From Cryomorphaceae bacterium (GTDB taxonomy: Bacteria; Bacteroidota; Bacteroidia; Flavobacteriales_D; SKUL01), in the NCBI GenBank assembly GCA_007695365.1, contig REDV01000075.1, forward strand, positions 1 to 32,832: DNA of 32,832 nt. Direction: 5' to 3'. Of the stretch, positions 16,769-26,157 are shown piece after piece. Below the pieces are notes generated by a model. It searched no databases, was not told the DNA's origin, and was given only the letters and a program-made list of their open reading frames with translations. The stretch's first letter is position 1. Each line of letters begins with the position of its first letter. A program made the translations under genes and the position numbers.

Positions 16769-17911
16769 ATGGACTTTTTATTGACCGAAGAGCAGATGGC
16801 CGTGCGTGATGCGGCCCGTGATTTTGCCCAAAATATTCTCAAGCCGGGTGTCATTGAACGCGATACCCACCAGCGTTTTCCCGAAGCAGAAATCAAACAG
16901 CTTGGTGAGCTGGGTTTTCTCGGAATGATGGTGGACCCCAAGTACGGTGGCGGCGGAATGGACACTATCAGCTATGTGCTGGCCATGGAGGAAATCTCCA
17001 AGATTGACGCCTCGGCATCGGTGGTGATGTCAGTAAACAACTCGCTTGTGTGCTGGGGTCTTGAACAATTCGGTTCGGAAGAACAAAAACAAAAATTCCT
17101 GGTTCCGCTGGCCAAAGGCGAAATCATCGGTGCATTTTGCCTGTCGGAGCCTGAAGCCGGTTCGGACGCTACCTCGCAGCGCACCACGGCTATTGACAAA
17201 GGCGACCACTACCTGCTGAACGGAACCAAAAACTGGATTACAAACGGAGGAACTGCTTCGGTATATCTTGTGATGGCACAAACCGATGTGGAAAAAGGTC
17301 ACCGTGGAATCAATTGCCTCATCGTAGAGAAAGGCATGGAAGGATTTACAGTTGGCGCAAAAGAAGACAAACTCGGCATTCGCGGCTCGGATACGCACAC
17401 GCTGATGTTTCAGGATGTGAAGGTTCCCAAAGAAAACCGCATCGGTGAAGATGGGTTTGGATTTAAATTCGCCATGAAGACACTGAGCGGCGGCCGTATC
17501 GGTATCGCGTCACAGGCTTTGGGAATTGCATCAGGAGCATACGAACTCGCGCTTGCATACTCTAAAGAGCGCACTACCTTTGGCAAGCCCATTTCGCAGC
17601 ACCAGGCCATTGCCTTTAAGCTTGCCGACATGGCCCTTGAAATTGAAAACGCACGCAATCTGTGCCTGAAAGCCGCCTGGTTAAAAGACAGTGGAATGGA
17701 TTATGAGTTGGCGGGCTCTATGGCTAAAGTGTACTCCTCGGAAGTGGCGATGCGCGTTACCACTGAAGCTGTTCAGGTGCACGGTGGCTACGGGTACGTG
17801 AAAGAATACCACGTAGAGCGATTGATGCGCGACGCCAAGATTACCCAGATTTACGAGGGTACTTCAGAGATTCAGAGGATTGTGATTTCGCGGGCAATTT
17901 TGAAGGATTAA
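16769..17911 (+). CDS. Acyl-CoA dehydrogenase, short-chain/butyryl type
   Basis: A 380-residue FAD enzyme that introduces the alpha-beta double bond in acyl-CoA during fatty-acid or branched-chain amino-acid breakdown. Domain order is normal: an N-terminal helical domain (MDFLLTEEQMAVRDAARDF), a beta domain with AFCLSEPEAGSDA and NGTKNWITNGG for FAD and substrate, and a C-terminal helical domain with RTTFGKPISQHQAIAFKLAD and QVHGGYGYVKEYHVERLMRD. The predicted catalytic base is Glu363 in IYEGTSEIQR, the position used by short- and medium-chain enzymes rather than isovaleryl-CoA dehydrogenase. It is monocistronic, and its stop overlaps the murF stop tail to tail in TTAA. Confidence 0.95.
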   Translation: MDFLLTEEQMAVRDAARDFAQNILKPGVIERDTHQRFPEAEIKQLGELGFLGMMVDPKYGGGGMDTISYVLAMEEISKIDASASVVMSVNNSLVCWGLEQFGSEEQKQKFLVPLAKGEIIGAFCLSEPEAGSDATSQRTTAIDKGDHYLLNGTKNWITNGGTASVYLVMAQTDVEKGHRGINCLIVEKGMEGFTVGAKEDKLGIRGSDTHTLMFQDVKVPKENRIGEDGFGFKFAMKTLSGGRIGIASQALGIASGAYELALAYSKERTTFGKPISQHQAIAFKLADMALEIENARNLCLKAAWLKDSGMDYELAGSMAKVYSSEVAMRVTTEAVQVHGGYGYVKEYHVERLMRDAKITQIYEGTSEIQRIVISRAILKD

Positions 17912-19218
17912 GCACCCAGTAACGGTACAAGTCCCTCCAGTTGAATGCCTCTGGAGCCTTTCACAAGAATAAGCTTACCCACAGGTCGGTTTGTATCGAG
18001 ATACGAACCGGCCTTTTTGTTGTCTTCAAAGGCAGGGAAGGGAAGTGCAGCTTTTTCAATTGCGTGACAAAAAGCCGATCCAACAAAAACCCCTTCGAGG
18101 CCCAGGGTACGCACGAGTTGCGCAATGCGGATGTGCTCTGTTTCCTCGTCGTCGCCAAGCTCCAGCATATCACCCAGAATACACATTTTGGAGAGAGGGG
18201 TTGATGTGCGTGCCAATTCCTGGAGGGCCGCCTCGGTGCTGGTAGGGTTGGCGTTGTAGGCATCCATGATGAGCGTGTTTGAACCTGCCCGAACTACCTG
18301 AGAGCGATTGTTGTCGGGCGTATAGTTCGCCAGTGCATCGCAAATAGTCTTGCCGGGTACATCAAAGTAATGGGCTACGCAAACGGCGAGCATAAAATTG
18401 GGAACGTTGTAAGCCCCGCTCAACTGTGTTTGGATTATGTCAGAGCTGAAATCATTCGACGACCAGCGAAAAGCCATGCAGAGCCCACTGCCTTCGCTTT
18501 GGCCACAAACGGAAGCTTCGTCGTGCATTCGTGTTGCGTAAGTAATGCGCTCCATACCTTCAGACATTTGCATCAGCGTGGCGTCGTTGCAATGAACAAA
18601 GAGCTTGCCCTTGTGGGTGCGATGATAGTCGTACATCTGACCTTTGGCTTTTCGCACCCCTTCTTTTCCGCCAAAGCCTTCGAGGTGCGCAGAACCTATG
18701 TTGGTTATAATGCCAAAATCTGGTTCGGCGATTGCACAGAGCTCACCGATATCATTGGGTTGGTTGGCACCCATTTCAATGATGGCGATTTCTGCATCGT
18801 GGCCCATAGCCAGCAGGGTAAGCGGCACACCAATGTGGTTGTTGAGGTTGCCCCTGGTGGCGTGAACGCGAAAAACCGGTGCCAGCGCTGCAGCCATCAG
18901 CTCTTTGCTGGTGGTTTTGCCATTGCTTCCGGTGAGGGCGATAACAGGAATGCTGAATTGCCGACGGTGGTGTGTAGCTAGTTTTTGGAGCGTTTCCAGC
19001 GCCGAATCCACGCGGATAAAGCGATCGTCCCACTGCTCAGGATCCTCATCAATCACGGCGTAGTTACTTCCTTCGCTCAGGGCCTGTGCAGCAAAGGTAT
19101 TTCCGTTGAATCGCGCTCCCCTCAGGGCGAAAAAAATACTTCCCTTAACGATGTTGCGAGTATCGGTGCACACACCGTTGCCCGCCTTAAAACGCGTGTA
19201 TAGCTCTTCGATTGACAT
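17908..19218 (-). CDS. murF: UDP-N-acetylmuramoyl-tripeptide--D-alanyl-D-alanine ligase
   Basis: MurF adds D-Ala-D-Ala to UDP-MurNAc-tripeptide, the last cytosolic step of the peptidoglycan precursor. The 436-residue product has the Mur-ligase P-loop VIALTGSNGKTTSKELM (GSNGKTT at 97-103), GNLNNHIGVPLTLL, EMGANQPNDIGELC, ITNIGSAHLEGFG with the central-domain histidine, and in the C-terminal domain DAYNANPTS and LGDMLELGD, which are MurF-specific. It starts 12 nt after a strong terminator that follows gldJ, so its expression depends on read-through or on a promoter not clearly visible. gldJ-murF adjacency is also known in other flavobacteria. Confidence 0.96.
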   Translation of the reverse strand: MSIEELYTRFKAGNGVCTDTRNIVKGSIFFALRGARFNGNTFAAQALSEGSNYAVIDEDPEQWDDRFIRVDSALETLQKLATHHRRQFSIPVIALTGSNGKTTSKELMAAALAPVFRVHATRGNLNNHIGVPLTLLAMGHDAEIAIIEMGANQPNDIGELCAIAEPDFGIITNIGSAHLEGFGGKEGVRKAKGQMYDYHRTHKGKLFVHCNDATLMQMSEGMERITYATRMHDEASVCGQSEGSGLCMAFRWSSNDFSSDIIQTQLSGAYNVPNFMLAVCVAHYFDVPGKTICDALANYTPDNNRSQVVRAGSNTLIMDAYNANPTSTEAALQELARTSTPLSKMCILGDMLELGDDEETEHIRIAQLVRTLGLEGVFVGSAFCHAIEKAALPFPAFEDNKKAGSYLDTNRPVGKLILVKGSRGIQLEGLVPLLGA

Positions 19219-19230
19219 GGGCTAAAAATA

Positions 19231-19261
19231 AACAACCCCGACCTCAGTGGTCGGGGTTGTT
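19231..19261 (-). terminator. Strong rho-independent terminator between gldJ and murF
   Basis: A perfect 13-bp inverted repeat (19231-19243 with 19249-19261) around a five-base loop. On the minus strand it is followed by a T-rich run ending about 12 nt before the murF ATG. It lies 25 nt past the gldJ stop. Confidence 0.9.
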
Positions 19262-19286
19262 AAAGAATTTTATTGACGGGTTTCGG

Positions 19287-21026
19287 TTAATTGGCGCCGA
19301 GTCCGCGGGGGCTACCCACACGAGCCATTGCACATCGGAAACCAATGGTGGCCGTTGACTGGCGCTCATCCAGAAAACGACGTGTTCCGGGGTGGAGGTA
19401 GTATGCACGGTCTCTCCATGAGCCGCCTTTGTAAACACGGGCGCGGTTGCTAACCAAGGTAGCTGTTTGCCAGTCGTACATCATGTTGCCCTCGGGTGCT
19501 TCCTGCGCAAAATAGATGCTTGAGCGGTGGTCGCCGTCAAGGAAGTCGATATTGTCGGCAATTTGGTAGTTGCGGCGGTCAATGTTTTCTTCCTGGGTTA
19601 CGTTTCGCATACGGAGCTGACCGGGGGTTTGCACTACAAAATCAGAGATTCCTTTCAGCAATTTGGGGGCAATCCTCAGGTCAGTAGATTTGATCAGGTC
19701 CACTCCGTCCTGAATGCGCATGTAGGCAGCATCGTCTTTGCGGGCTTCCAGCAGTTCGTTTGCTTCCTCGGCGTAGTTTACGAGAGTTTCAAGGAGTTGA
19801 TCTTCTTCGGGAACCAGGCGGTTTTTGGTTGACTCACCAAATTTGTCGAGGTATTCCTGGATACCTTGCACATCGTACACCACTACGTCGAATTTGTCTT
19901 CGATGGCACCATCGCTGTTCAGCACTTTGGTTTGGAAAACGTTTCCGCGGTAGGGATTCAAGTCATCTTTGTCTTCGGGTGAGAGTGGACGATAAACATC
20001 CATTACCCATTCACTTACATTTCCGGCCATGTTGTAAAGGCCGTAATCGTTGGGTGCATAGCTGAACACAGGTGCAGTAATATCGGCGTTGTCATTCAGG
20101 CTTCCGGCTACTCCCATGTAGTCGCCTCGTCCGCGAACAAAGTTGGCCATCATATCGCCGTAGTAGCGGCTGTTGTTATCTCCGTTACGCACAAAGTGTC
20201 CGTTCCAGGGGTAAATTCTTCGTTCGTTGATTAATTCCTGGTAGGAGTTTCCAACAAGTCCGAAAGCAGCAAACTCCCATTCGGCTTCGGTGGGCAGGCG
20301 GTAACGGGGTAGAAGAATACCGTCTTCCATGCGCACATTGCGGGTTTCGCGGTTGGGGTTGAAGTCAATCACACCATCCACACGCTTTCCGGCTTCATAT
20401 TGGCCGGCTAGATATGCATCCGTCGAAAAGTTTTCTTCATTGGTTTGTTGCGGGAAGTGTTCAAACAGACCTTCGCGGATAAGGATGGCCTCATTTACGC
20501 GGTCGGTTCGCCAGGCGCAAAAATCGTTTGCCTGAAGCCAATTTACACCTACCACAGGGTAGTCGCGATAAGCCGGGTGACGGAGGTAGTACTCGACGTA
20601 AGGCTCGTTGTAGGCGAGCTTGCTCCTCCAAACAAGGGTATCGGGGAGGGCTTTTTTGTAGATTTCGGGGTAGTCCATGCCGTACACCCGACGCAGCCAG
20701 TAGAGGTACTCCAGCCAGTAGAAGTTGGTTACTTCGGTTTCGTCCATATAGAATGACGACACAGTAACACGTCGCGGCATGTGGTGCCATTCGTACATAA
20801 CGTCTTGTTCGGCGCGCCCCATGGAGAATGTCCCCCCCTCAATGAGTACAAGCCCCGGCCCGGTTTCTTGCTCCAGGAAGGGAGCTTTCTCGAAACCACC
20901 GTTTCTTTCGTCGTTGTAATTCCAGCCTGTTGCACCAGATTGATCGTATTTACACGAACTCACCAGCACAGCGATACCGCCGGTCAGCATAACTCCAAAA
21001 AGGAAGCTTTTCACGGATTGTTTCAT
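19287..21026 (-). CDS. gldJ: Gliding motility/T9SS lipoprotein GldJ
   Basis: GldJ is an essential lipoprotein of the gliding and type IX secretion machinery and stabilises GldK. The 579-residue product has a lipoprotein signal ending VSSC with Cys25, then a sulfatase-modifying-factor-like (FGE/SUMF1) fold: LVLIEGGTFSMG, FYMDETEVTNFYWLEYLYW, YPVVGVNWLQANDFCAW, YRLPTEAEWEFAA and NMAGNVSEWVMD. The fold closes near the C-terminus with RVYKGGSWRD and IGFRCAMARV. About 170 residues are inserted before the last FGE segment, as in GldJ rather than simple FGE proteins. The FGE catalytic cysteine pair is absent, so a structural role is expected. It follows the porP/sprF gene by 31 nt and is adjacent to murF and near porU. 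Confidence 0.93.
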   Translation of the reverse strand: MKQSVKSFLFGVMLTGGIAVLVSSCKYDQSGATGWNYNDERNGGFEKAPFLEQETGPGLVLIEGGTFSMGRAEQDVMYEWHHMPRRVTVSSFYMDETEVTNFYWLEYLYWLRRVYGMDYPEIYKKALPDTLVWRSKLAYNEPYVEYYLRHPAYRDYPVVGVNWLQANDFCAWRTDRVNEAILIREGLFEHFPQQTNEENFSTDAYLAGQYEAGKRVDGVIDFNPNRETRNVRMEDGILLPRYRLPTEAEWEFAAFGLVGNSYQELINERRIYPWNGHFVRNGDNNSRYYGDMMANFVRGRGDYMGVAGSLNDNADITAPVFSYAPNDYGLYNMAGNVSEWVMDVYRPLSPEDKDDLNPYRGNVFQTKVLNSDGAIEDKFDVVVYDVQGIQEYLDKFGESTKNRLVPEEDQLLETLVNYAEEANELLEARKDDAAYMRIQDGVDLIKSTDLRIAPKLLKGISDFVVQTPGQLRMRNVTQEENIDRRNYQIADNIDFLDGDHRSSIYFAQEAPEGNMMYDWQTATLVSNRARVYKGGSWRDRAYYLHPGTRRFLDERQSTATIGFRCAMARVGSPRGLGAN

Positions 21027-21057
21027 GGCTATGGTTTTGCAGATTTGTCTTAACTAA

Positions 21058-22023
21058 CTAAAAAGATGGGCAATTTATTACCCGGAACTTTCTTTTGGCT
21101 GGCTTGCAGTTAAACTGATAGGCCGCAGAAATTTCGTGTGAGCCACCGGTTCCGATGCCCAAGCGGTTCAGCGTGAGGTCGTAGCTGTAACCGAAGCGAA
21201 TGGAATTGGTTTGTACCCCCAACATAATAATTAAAGCATCTTCCCATCGGTACCAGGCACCCAGTACAAAGGGATACTTGTTTACGTACATTCCCAAATT
21301 AAGTTGCTGAAAATCTCCCTGAACCATGTAAAGGATGTTGGGAGAGAGTGTTACGTCGCTGTCGCGACCTCCAACGGGGTAGGTAGCTCCTGCGTGAGCA
21401 GTCCAGCGTCGGGGAAGACGGCTTGTACCTACAATCAGCGATTCGTTGGGTTGAGTGAGGTGGTGTGTGGCAAATCCAAAGAAGTAAGTCTCATTAAAGA
21501 GCAAAAGACCACTCGAGAAGTCGATGTTACTCACGGTACCACCACGAGGAATATCCTGTGTGGCGTAAATAAACCCTTGACGCGTGTCAATCTGGTCGCC
21601 GAACTTGAGTTTATTCCAGTCAAGAGACTTATTAAAATAGGTCACTTCAAAACCGGCCTTAATAGACCATGTTTTAGAGATAGGACGTTGGTACGAATAA
21701 ATACCGCTGATCCGGGTATTGGTTAATGTACCCGTTCCGGCCACGTCGTTTGTTACCAACAGCCCTAAACCTCCTGAAAGCGGATCTACGTGCTGGTCGT
21801 ACGACGCACTGTAGGTCACAAAGTTTCCGGAAATTGCCGGCCACTGGTTGCGATAATTCATCACAAGCCGCGGGCAACGGGCACTACCGGCAAAAGCGGG
21901 GTTCAGGTACAGAGGATTCGCGTAGAACTGGGAAAATTGCGGGTCCTGGGCCTTTCCTTCCTCTTGCCAGAATACTGTAAGTACCACTGTCACAAGTGCT
22001 ACCGGCAAATATCTTCTCAACAT
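21058..22023 (-). CDS. PorP/SprF family type IX secretion outer-membrane protein
   Basis: A predicted outer-membrane beta barrel of 321 residues. The family N-terminus is plain after the signal peptide: QDPQFSQFYANPLYLNPAFAG. Repeated amphipathic strands follow (for example WSIKAGFEVTYFN and GVQTNSIRFGYSYDLT), ending SHEISAAYQFNC. PorP/SprF proteins attach to the PorK-PorN/GldK-GldN ring or partner specific adhesins. I use the ATG at 22023 (MLRRYLPVALVTVVLTVF), which gives a clean signal peptide ending GKAQ; the upstream ATG at 22056 would add 11 polar residues. It heads a minus-strand unit with gldJ and is divergent from porU. Which member of the family it is cannot be decided here. Confidence 0.92.
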   Translation of the reverse strand: MLRRYLPVALVTVVLTVFWQEEGKAQDPQFSQFYANPLYLNPAFAGSARCPRLVMNYRNQWPAISGNFVTYSASYDQHVDPLSGGLGLLVTNDVAGTGTLTNTRISGIYSYQRPISKTWSIKAGFEVTYFNKSLDWNKLKFGDQIDTRQGFIYATQDIPRGGTVSNIDFSSGLLLFNETYFFGFATHHLTQPNESLIVGTSRLPRRWTAHAGATYPVGGRDSDVTLSPNILYMVQGDFQQLNLGMYVNKYPFVLGAWYRWEDALIIMLGVQTNSIRFGYSYDLTLNRLGIGTGGSHEISAAYQFNCKPAKRKFRVINCPSF

Positions 22024-22106
22024 ATCGCTCAAATGTGCAATTTTTTGAAGCTCCAATAATACGAATTATTTTGAAATGCCATCATTCGTTAAAATTGCAG
22101 CAATAT

Positions 22107-22114
22107 TATTTTTG
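22107..22114 (+). promoter_or_regulatory. Putative promoter -7 element for porU
   Basis: TATTTTTG matches TAnnTTTG about 75 nt before the porU ATG, in the 166-nt divergent region shared with the porP/sprF gene. No TTG lies at the normal spacing. No equally good element was found for the opposite direction. Confidence 0.4.
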
Positions 22115-22189
22115 ACTGTGCGTTTAGGCAATGTTTACTCTGAAAACTAAGTCCAACTAACGCGGCAAGATAACCATTTTAGAGGTACA

Positions 22190-25100
22190 ATGAGAAATAG
22201 GCTTTTTTACCTTTCCTTTTGTGTGGTGCTCCTGTTGATATTGCCGGAGTTTGTTTTGGCTCAACGCTCACGTGCAGAAACTCCTGCGCGAACGGAAACG
22301 CGGGGAGAAAAAAGTGCTTACCTGCTTCAATGGGAAGGTGTCAAAGAAGAGAAGCTTTCTGAAACGGCCTACATTAAGCTGTTGATGCTGCACGGGGCCC
22401 AGTACCGGCTCGAACACCACAAAAATCCCATTGTAATTGTGGAGGTGCCCGTGAATGGTCGTCCTGAAAGATTAAATGTTACGCTCACCGATATGGTTTT
22501 TGAACCGCTCTCCTCAGCAGAGGTGGCAGCGCTTGATGCCGATTCCATTGCGGACGATATTACAGTTCAGACGCACATTGGTATTCAGCGCGGCAAGTTT
22601 ATCGCGAAGGCCGAATTTGTTCCCATCCGCAGAAATCAGCGCAGTGGCGGATATGAAAAACTGGTTTCATATGACTACACCCACTATGTGAGCGGCACGG
22701 TGCCTGCGCCGCCCAGAGCAGCGAGAACAGGTTCGTCGGTGTTGTCGTCCGGAGAGTGGTACCGGGTTGGCGTGCCACGCGACGGGATGTACCGTATTAC
22801 CTATCAATACCTGAAGGATATTGGCGTAAACGTGGAAGCCATCACACCCGATCAAATCAACATCTACGGCAACGGAAGCGGTTTGCTACCCTTTCAGAAC
22901 AGCGTTTTTCGGCACGACGACCTTCAGCCCAACGCGATTCAGGTCGTCGACGGAGGTGATGGCTCTTTTGACCCCGGTGATCATATCCTGTTTTTTGCCA
23001 AAGGGCCTCACCGATGGCGCTACGATTCTCAAAACGATGAATTCCGACATGTAAAACACCTGTACTCGGATACGTCCTATTATTTTATTGGTATCGACGC
23101 CGGGCCGCCCAAGCGCATCGCTACGGAGCCTTCGCTTCCACAACCACCCACGCATCAGGTGAGCGTTTTTGATGATTATTCCTTTCACGAGCTCGATCAG
23201 GTGAATCTTATTAAGTCGGGGAGGAATTTTTTCGGTGAGCTGTTCGATATCCAAACCTCTTACAGCTTTTCGGGCGATCGCTTTACCTTTCCCAATATCC
23301 GCACTGATCAAACGGCCAAGGTTAGGGTGCAGGCTGCTGTTCGGCATATTCAGGTAGGAGGCTCCAGTACGGTGTTTGTGAATGTAGCCGGTCAGACCAG
23401 CGGGTCGTTTGCGGTTTCAGGCGTATCGGGCAACTACGCTCAAAGCTTTGCAAGGCTGGGCAGTACCCGGCTTGATTTCAATCCTTCGAACCCGGAGTTC
23501 AATATTGAAGTGTCCTATCAGCCGCCATCCTCAAATAGCAGGGCGTGGCTCGATTTTATCTCGGTGAATGTTCGCCGCAATCTGGCAATGTCAGGAAACC
23601 AAATGCTGTTTCGCGACCAGCAATCGGTAGGAGCAGGTAATATTGCACAGTTCAACCTGAGTTCTGCCAGCTCGGTAAGGCGCATTTGGGATGTTACCGA
23701 CCCCACTACAGCGGTTGCTATTGATTACGGTCCGGATGGCCCCGGTATTTCATTTACTCGCTCGGCATCACAGCGCAGAGAATATGTGGCCATTACCAAT
23801 TTCAACTACCCGACACCGACCTTTTTCGGAAAGGTGCCCAATCAGAACTTGCACGCCTTGGTGTCAGGTCAAACCATTGATATGATTATTGTAACCCACC
23901 CGCGGTTTTATGCCGAGGCAATGGAACTTGCAGCATATCATACCCATCACCCTGTAGACCCTGTTTACACAGAAGTGGTTACCAACCAACAGGTCTACAA
24001 TGAGTTTTCGTCGGGAACACCTGATATAACGGCCATCAAAGATTTGATGCGCATGTTTTACGACCACGCCAACGGCAACGAGGACCTGATGCCGAAGTAT
24101 TTGCTGTTGTTTGGTGATGGCTCATTCGACAACCGGAGTCGCGCAGAGAGCAATACCAATTTTGTATTGACTTATCAAACCGAGAACTCTACAGATCCGA
24201 TTGGCTCTTTTGTATCCGACGATTATTTTGGTTTGCTTGATTTTAATGAAGGAGAAGGCAACAACGATCTGGTTGATATCGGAATTGGTCGTCTTACCGT
24301 GAAAACGCGTCAGGAGGCGCAGGCTGTGGTTCGCAAAATAAAGAACTATACCACCAGTGATTTCGGCAGCGAGGTTGCTCATTGCTCAGGAGTGGGCTCC
24401 AATGTTTTTGGGGAGTGGAGAAATCGCGTGATGTTTATCGGTGATAACGGTGATAATAATCTGCACATGAGCCACGCACGGGATCTGGCCGCGATTGTTG
24501 AGGAGAATCATCCAGACTACAATATAAGCCTGGTGTTGCTCGATGCCTATCCGCGTATCACAACCCCCGGCGGAGATCGTATTCCTGAGGTTAATCGCAT
24601 CATACGCGAAGGAGTAGATCGCGGGATGTTGCTCGTAAACTATTCCGGACACGGGGGAGAAGTGGGCTGGGCGCACGAGCGGATTCTGGATGTTTCAACC
24701 ATTCGAAACTGGACGAACTTTAACGCTCTTCCGCTTTTCGTGACAGCCACCTGCGAATTTACGCGCTTTGATGACCCCGGCCGGACCTCAGCCGGTGAGT
24801 ACGTGCTGTTAAACCCCGATGGAGCTGGAATTGCACTTCTTTCAACCACCCGGCTTGTGTTTGCGAGTGCCAATTTCTTCCTTAATCAGGCGTTTTACGG
24901 CGTTGCGCTCAACAACAATGTTTTTGAAGACCTCCGACTGGGGGATATTGCGCGATTGACCAAAGTAAATGGTCCTCCGGGAGCCAATACGCGCAGTTTT
25001 TCACTGGTGGGCGACCCTGCCGTAAAACTGGTATATCCCCAGCAGAAAATTTACACCACCTCCATTACCGATACCCTGGGGAATCCGCTGGATACGCTCA

Positions 25101-26116
25101 AAGCACTGGGGAACGTAAAAGTAACCGGCTATGTTGGCGATTTGAATGGATCCGTGCTATCGGATTTCAACGGCGTGCTGACGGCCACCATTTTCGACAA
25201 AGCATCGAATGTAACAACCCTAGCCCAGGCAGGGCCGCCATTTGAATTCTCTACCCATCAAAATGTAATATACCGTGGCAAGGCGAGTGTGAGTAACGGG
25301 CAGTTCAGCTTTTCGTTTATTGTGCCCAGGGATATTAACCTCGCAGTGGATTCAACAGGGCGTTTCAGTTATTATGCTGTGGGCGAAGAGTACGATGCAC
25401 ACGGCCACGCGGCCAATGTTACGGTAGGTAGTATTGATGAAAATGCAGCCATCGACGAAGAAGGCCCAGAGATAAAGCTGTTTATGAACGACGAGAATTT
25501 TGTGTTTGGCGGGATGACCGATGAGAACCCTGTTATTTTTGCCAAACTTTTTGACGACAGCGGTATTAATATGGTAGGAACCGGAATTGGCCATGACATT
25601 ACGGCAATTAAGAACAATGATTCGTCCAACCCCATTATCCTCAACGATTTTTACGAATCGGATTTGGATACCTATCAGAGCGGCACGGTGCGCTACCAAC
25701 TGAACGACCTGGAAGAGGGGCGCTACACCCTCAACCTCAAGGCCTGGGATGTGCACAACAACTCGGGCGAGGCATTCACCGAATTTGTGGTTGCCGAAAG
25801 CGATGAGTTCGCGCTCTCACACGTACTGAATTACCCCAACCCCTTTACCACATATACCGAGTTTTTCTTTGAACACAACCAGGTTTGTACATTTTTAAAC
25901 GTACAGATTCAGGTGTTCACTGTTTCCGGCAAGCTCGTAAAGACCATCAATACAGTTTCCAACACAAATGGCTTTCGGGTAGAGCCCATTGCGTGGAATG
26001 GTTTGGATGACTATGGCGACCAACTCGCCCGTGGTGTGTACGTCTATAAAGTAAAGGTACGAACACCTTCCGGCGACAGAGCAGAGAAGTTTGAGAAGTT
26101 GGTAATTTTGAAATGA
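22190..26116 (+). CDS. porU: Type IX secretion system sortase PorU
   Basis: PorU is the cell-surface sortase that removes the C-terminal signal of T9SS cargo and links it to A-LPS. The 1308-residue product has a signal peptide (to about residue 24, FVLAQ), a long N-terminal beta-rich region, and a gingipain-type C25 peptidase domain. The dyad is seen as His821 in YSGHGGEVGWAHERIL and Cys855 in VTATCEFTRFDD, followed by AGIALLSTTRLVF and FSLVGDPAVKL. The C-terminal about 80 residues are FlgD/CTD-like (NYPNPFTTYTEF, WNGLDDYGDQLARGVYVYKV). The stop lies at the promoter of porV. The ATG at 22190 gives a proper signal sequence. Confidence 0.96.
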   Translation: MRNRLFYLSFCVVLLLILPEFVLAQRSRAETPARTETRGEKSAYLLQWEGVKEEKLSETAYIKLLMLHGAQYRLEHHKNPIVIVEVPVNGRPERLNVTLTDMVFEPLSSAEVAALDADSIADDITVQTHIGIQRGKFIAKAEFVPIRRNQRSGGYEKLVSYDYTHYVSGTVPAPPRAARTGSSVLSSGEWYRVGVPRDGMYRITYQYLKDIGVNVEAITPDQINIYGNGSGLLPFQNSVFRHDDLQPNAIQVVDGGDGSFDPGDHILFFAKGPHRWRYDSQNDEFRHVKHLYSDTSYYFIGIDAGPPKRIATEPSLPQPPTHQVSVFDDYSFHELDQVNLIKSGRNFFGELFDIQTSYSFSGDRFTFPNIRTDQTAKVRVQAAVRHIQVGGSSTVFVNVAGQTSGSFAVSGVSGNYAQSFARLGSTRLDFNPSNPEFNIEVSYQPPSSNSRAWLDFISVNVRRNLAMSGNQMLFRDQQSVGAGNIAQFNLSSASSVRRIWDVTDPTTAVAIDYGPDGPGISFTRSASQRREYVAITNFNYPTPTFFGKVPNQNLHALVSGQTIDMIIVTHPRFYAEAMELAAYHTHHPVDPVYTEVVTNQQVYNEFSSGTPDITAIKDLMRMFYDHANGNEDLMPKYLLLFGDGSFDNRSRAESNTNFVLTYQTENSTDPIGSFVSDDYFGLLDFNEGEGNNDLVDIGIGRLTVKTRQEAQAVVRKIKNYTTSDFGSEVAHCSGVGSNVFGEWRNRVMFIGDNGDNNLHMSHARDLAAIVEENHPDYNISLVLLDAYPRITTPGGDRIPEVNRIIREGVDRGMLLVNYSGHGGEVGWAHERILDVSTIRNWTNFNALPLFVTATCEFTRFDDPGRTSAGEYVLLNPDGAGIALLSTTRLVFASANFFLNQAFYGVALNNNVFEDLRLGDIARLTKVNGPPGANTRSFSLVGDPAVKLVYPQQKIYTTSITDTLGNPLDTLKALGNVKVTGYVGDLNGSVLSDFNGVLTATIFDKASNVTTLAQAGPPFEFSTHQNVIYRGKASVSNGQFSFSFIVPRDINLAVDSTGRFSYYAVGEEYDAHGHAANVTVGSIDENAAIDEEGPEIKLFMNDENFVFGGMTDENPVIFAKLFDDSGINMVGTGIGHDITAIKNNDSSNPIILNDFYESDLDTYQSGTVRYQLNDLEEGRYTLNLKAWDVHNNSGEAFTEFVVAESDEFALSHVLNYPNPFTTYTEFFFEHNQVCTFLNVQIQVFTVSGKLVKTINTVSNTNGFRVEPIAWNGLDDYGDQLARGVYVYKVKVRTPSGDRAEKFEKLVILK

Positions 26117-26145
26117 TTGATTTAAGCCGAAATACCTTATATTTG
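26117..26145 (+). promoter_or_regulatory. Bacteroidota-type promoter for porV
   Basis: TTG (26117-26119), an 18-nt spacer and TATATTTG (26138-26145) match TTG-N18/19-TAnnTTTG. The TTG begins directly after the porU stop codon. Transcription would start near 26152, placing the true porV start at 26158 or later and allowing porV to be made independently of porU. Confidence 0.75.
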
Positions 26146-26157
26146 CAACCCTTTTTA

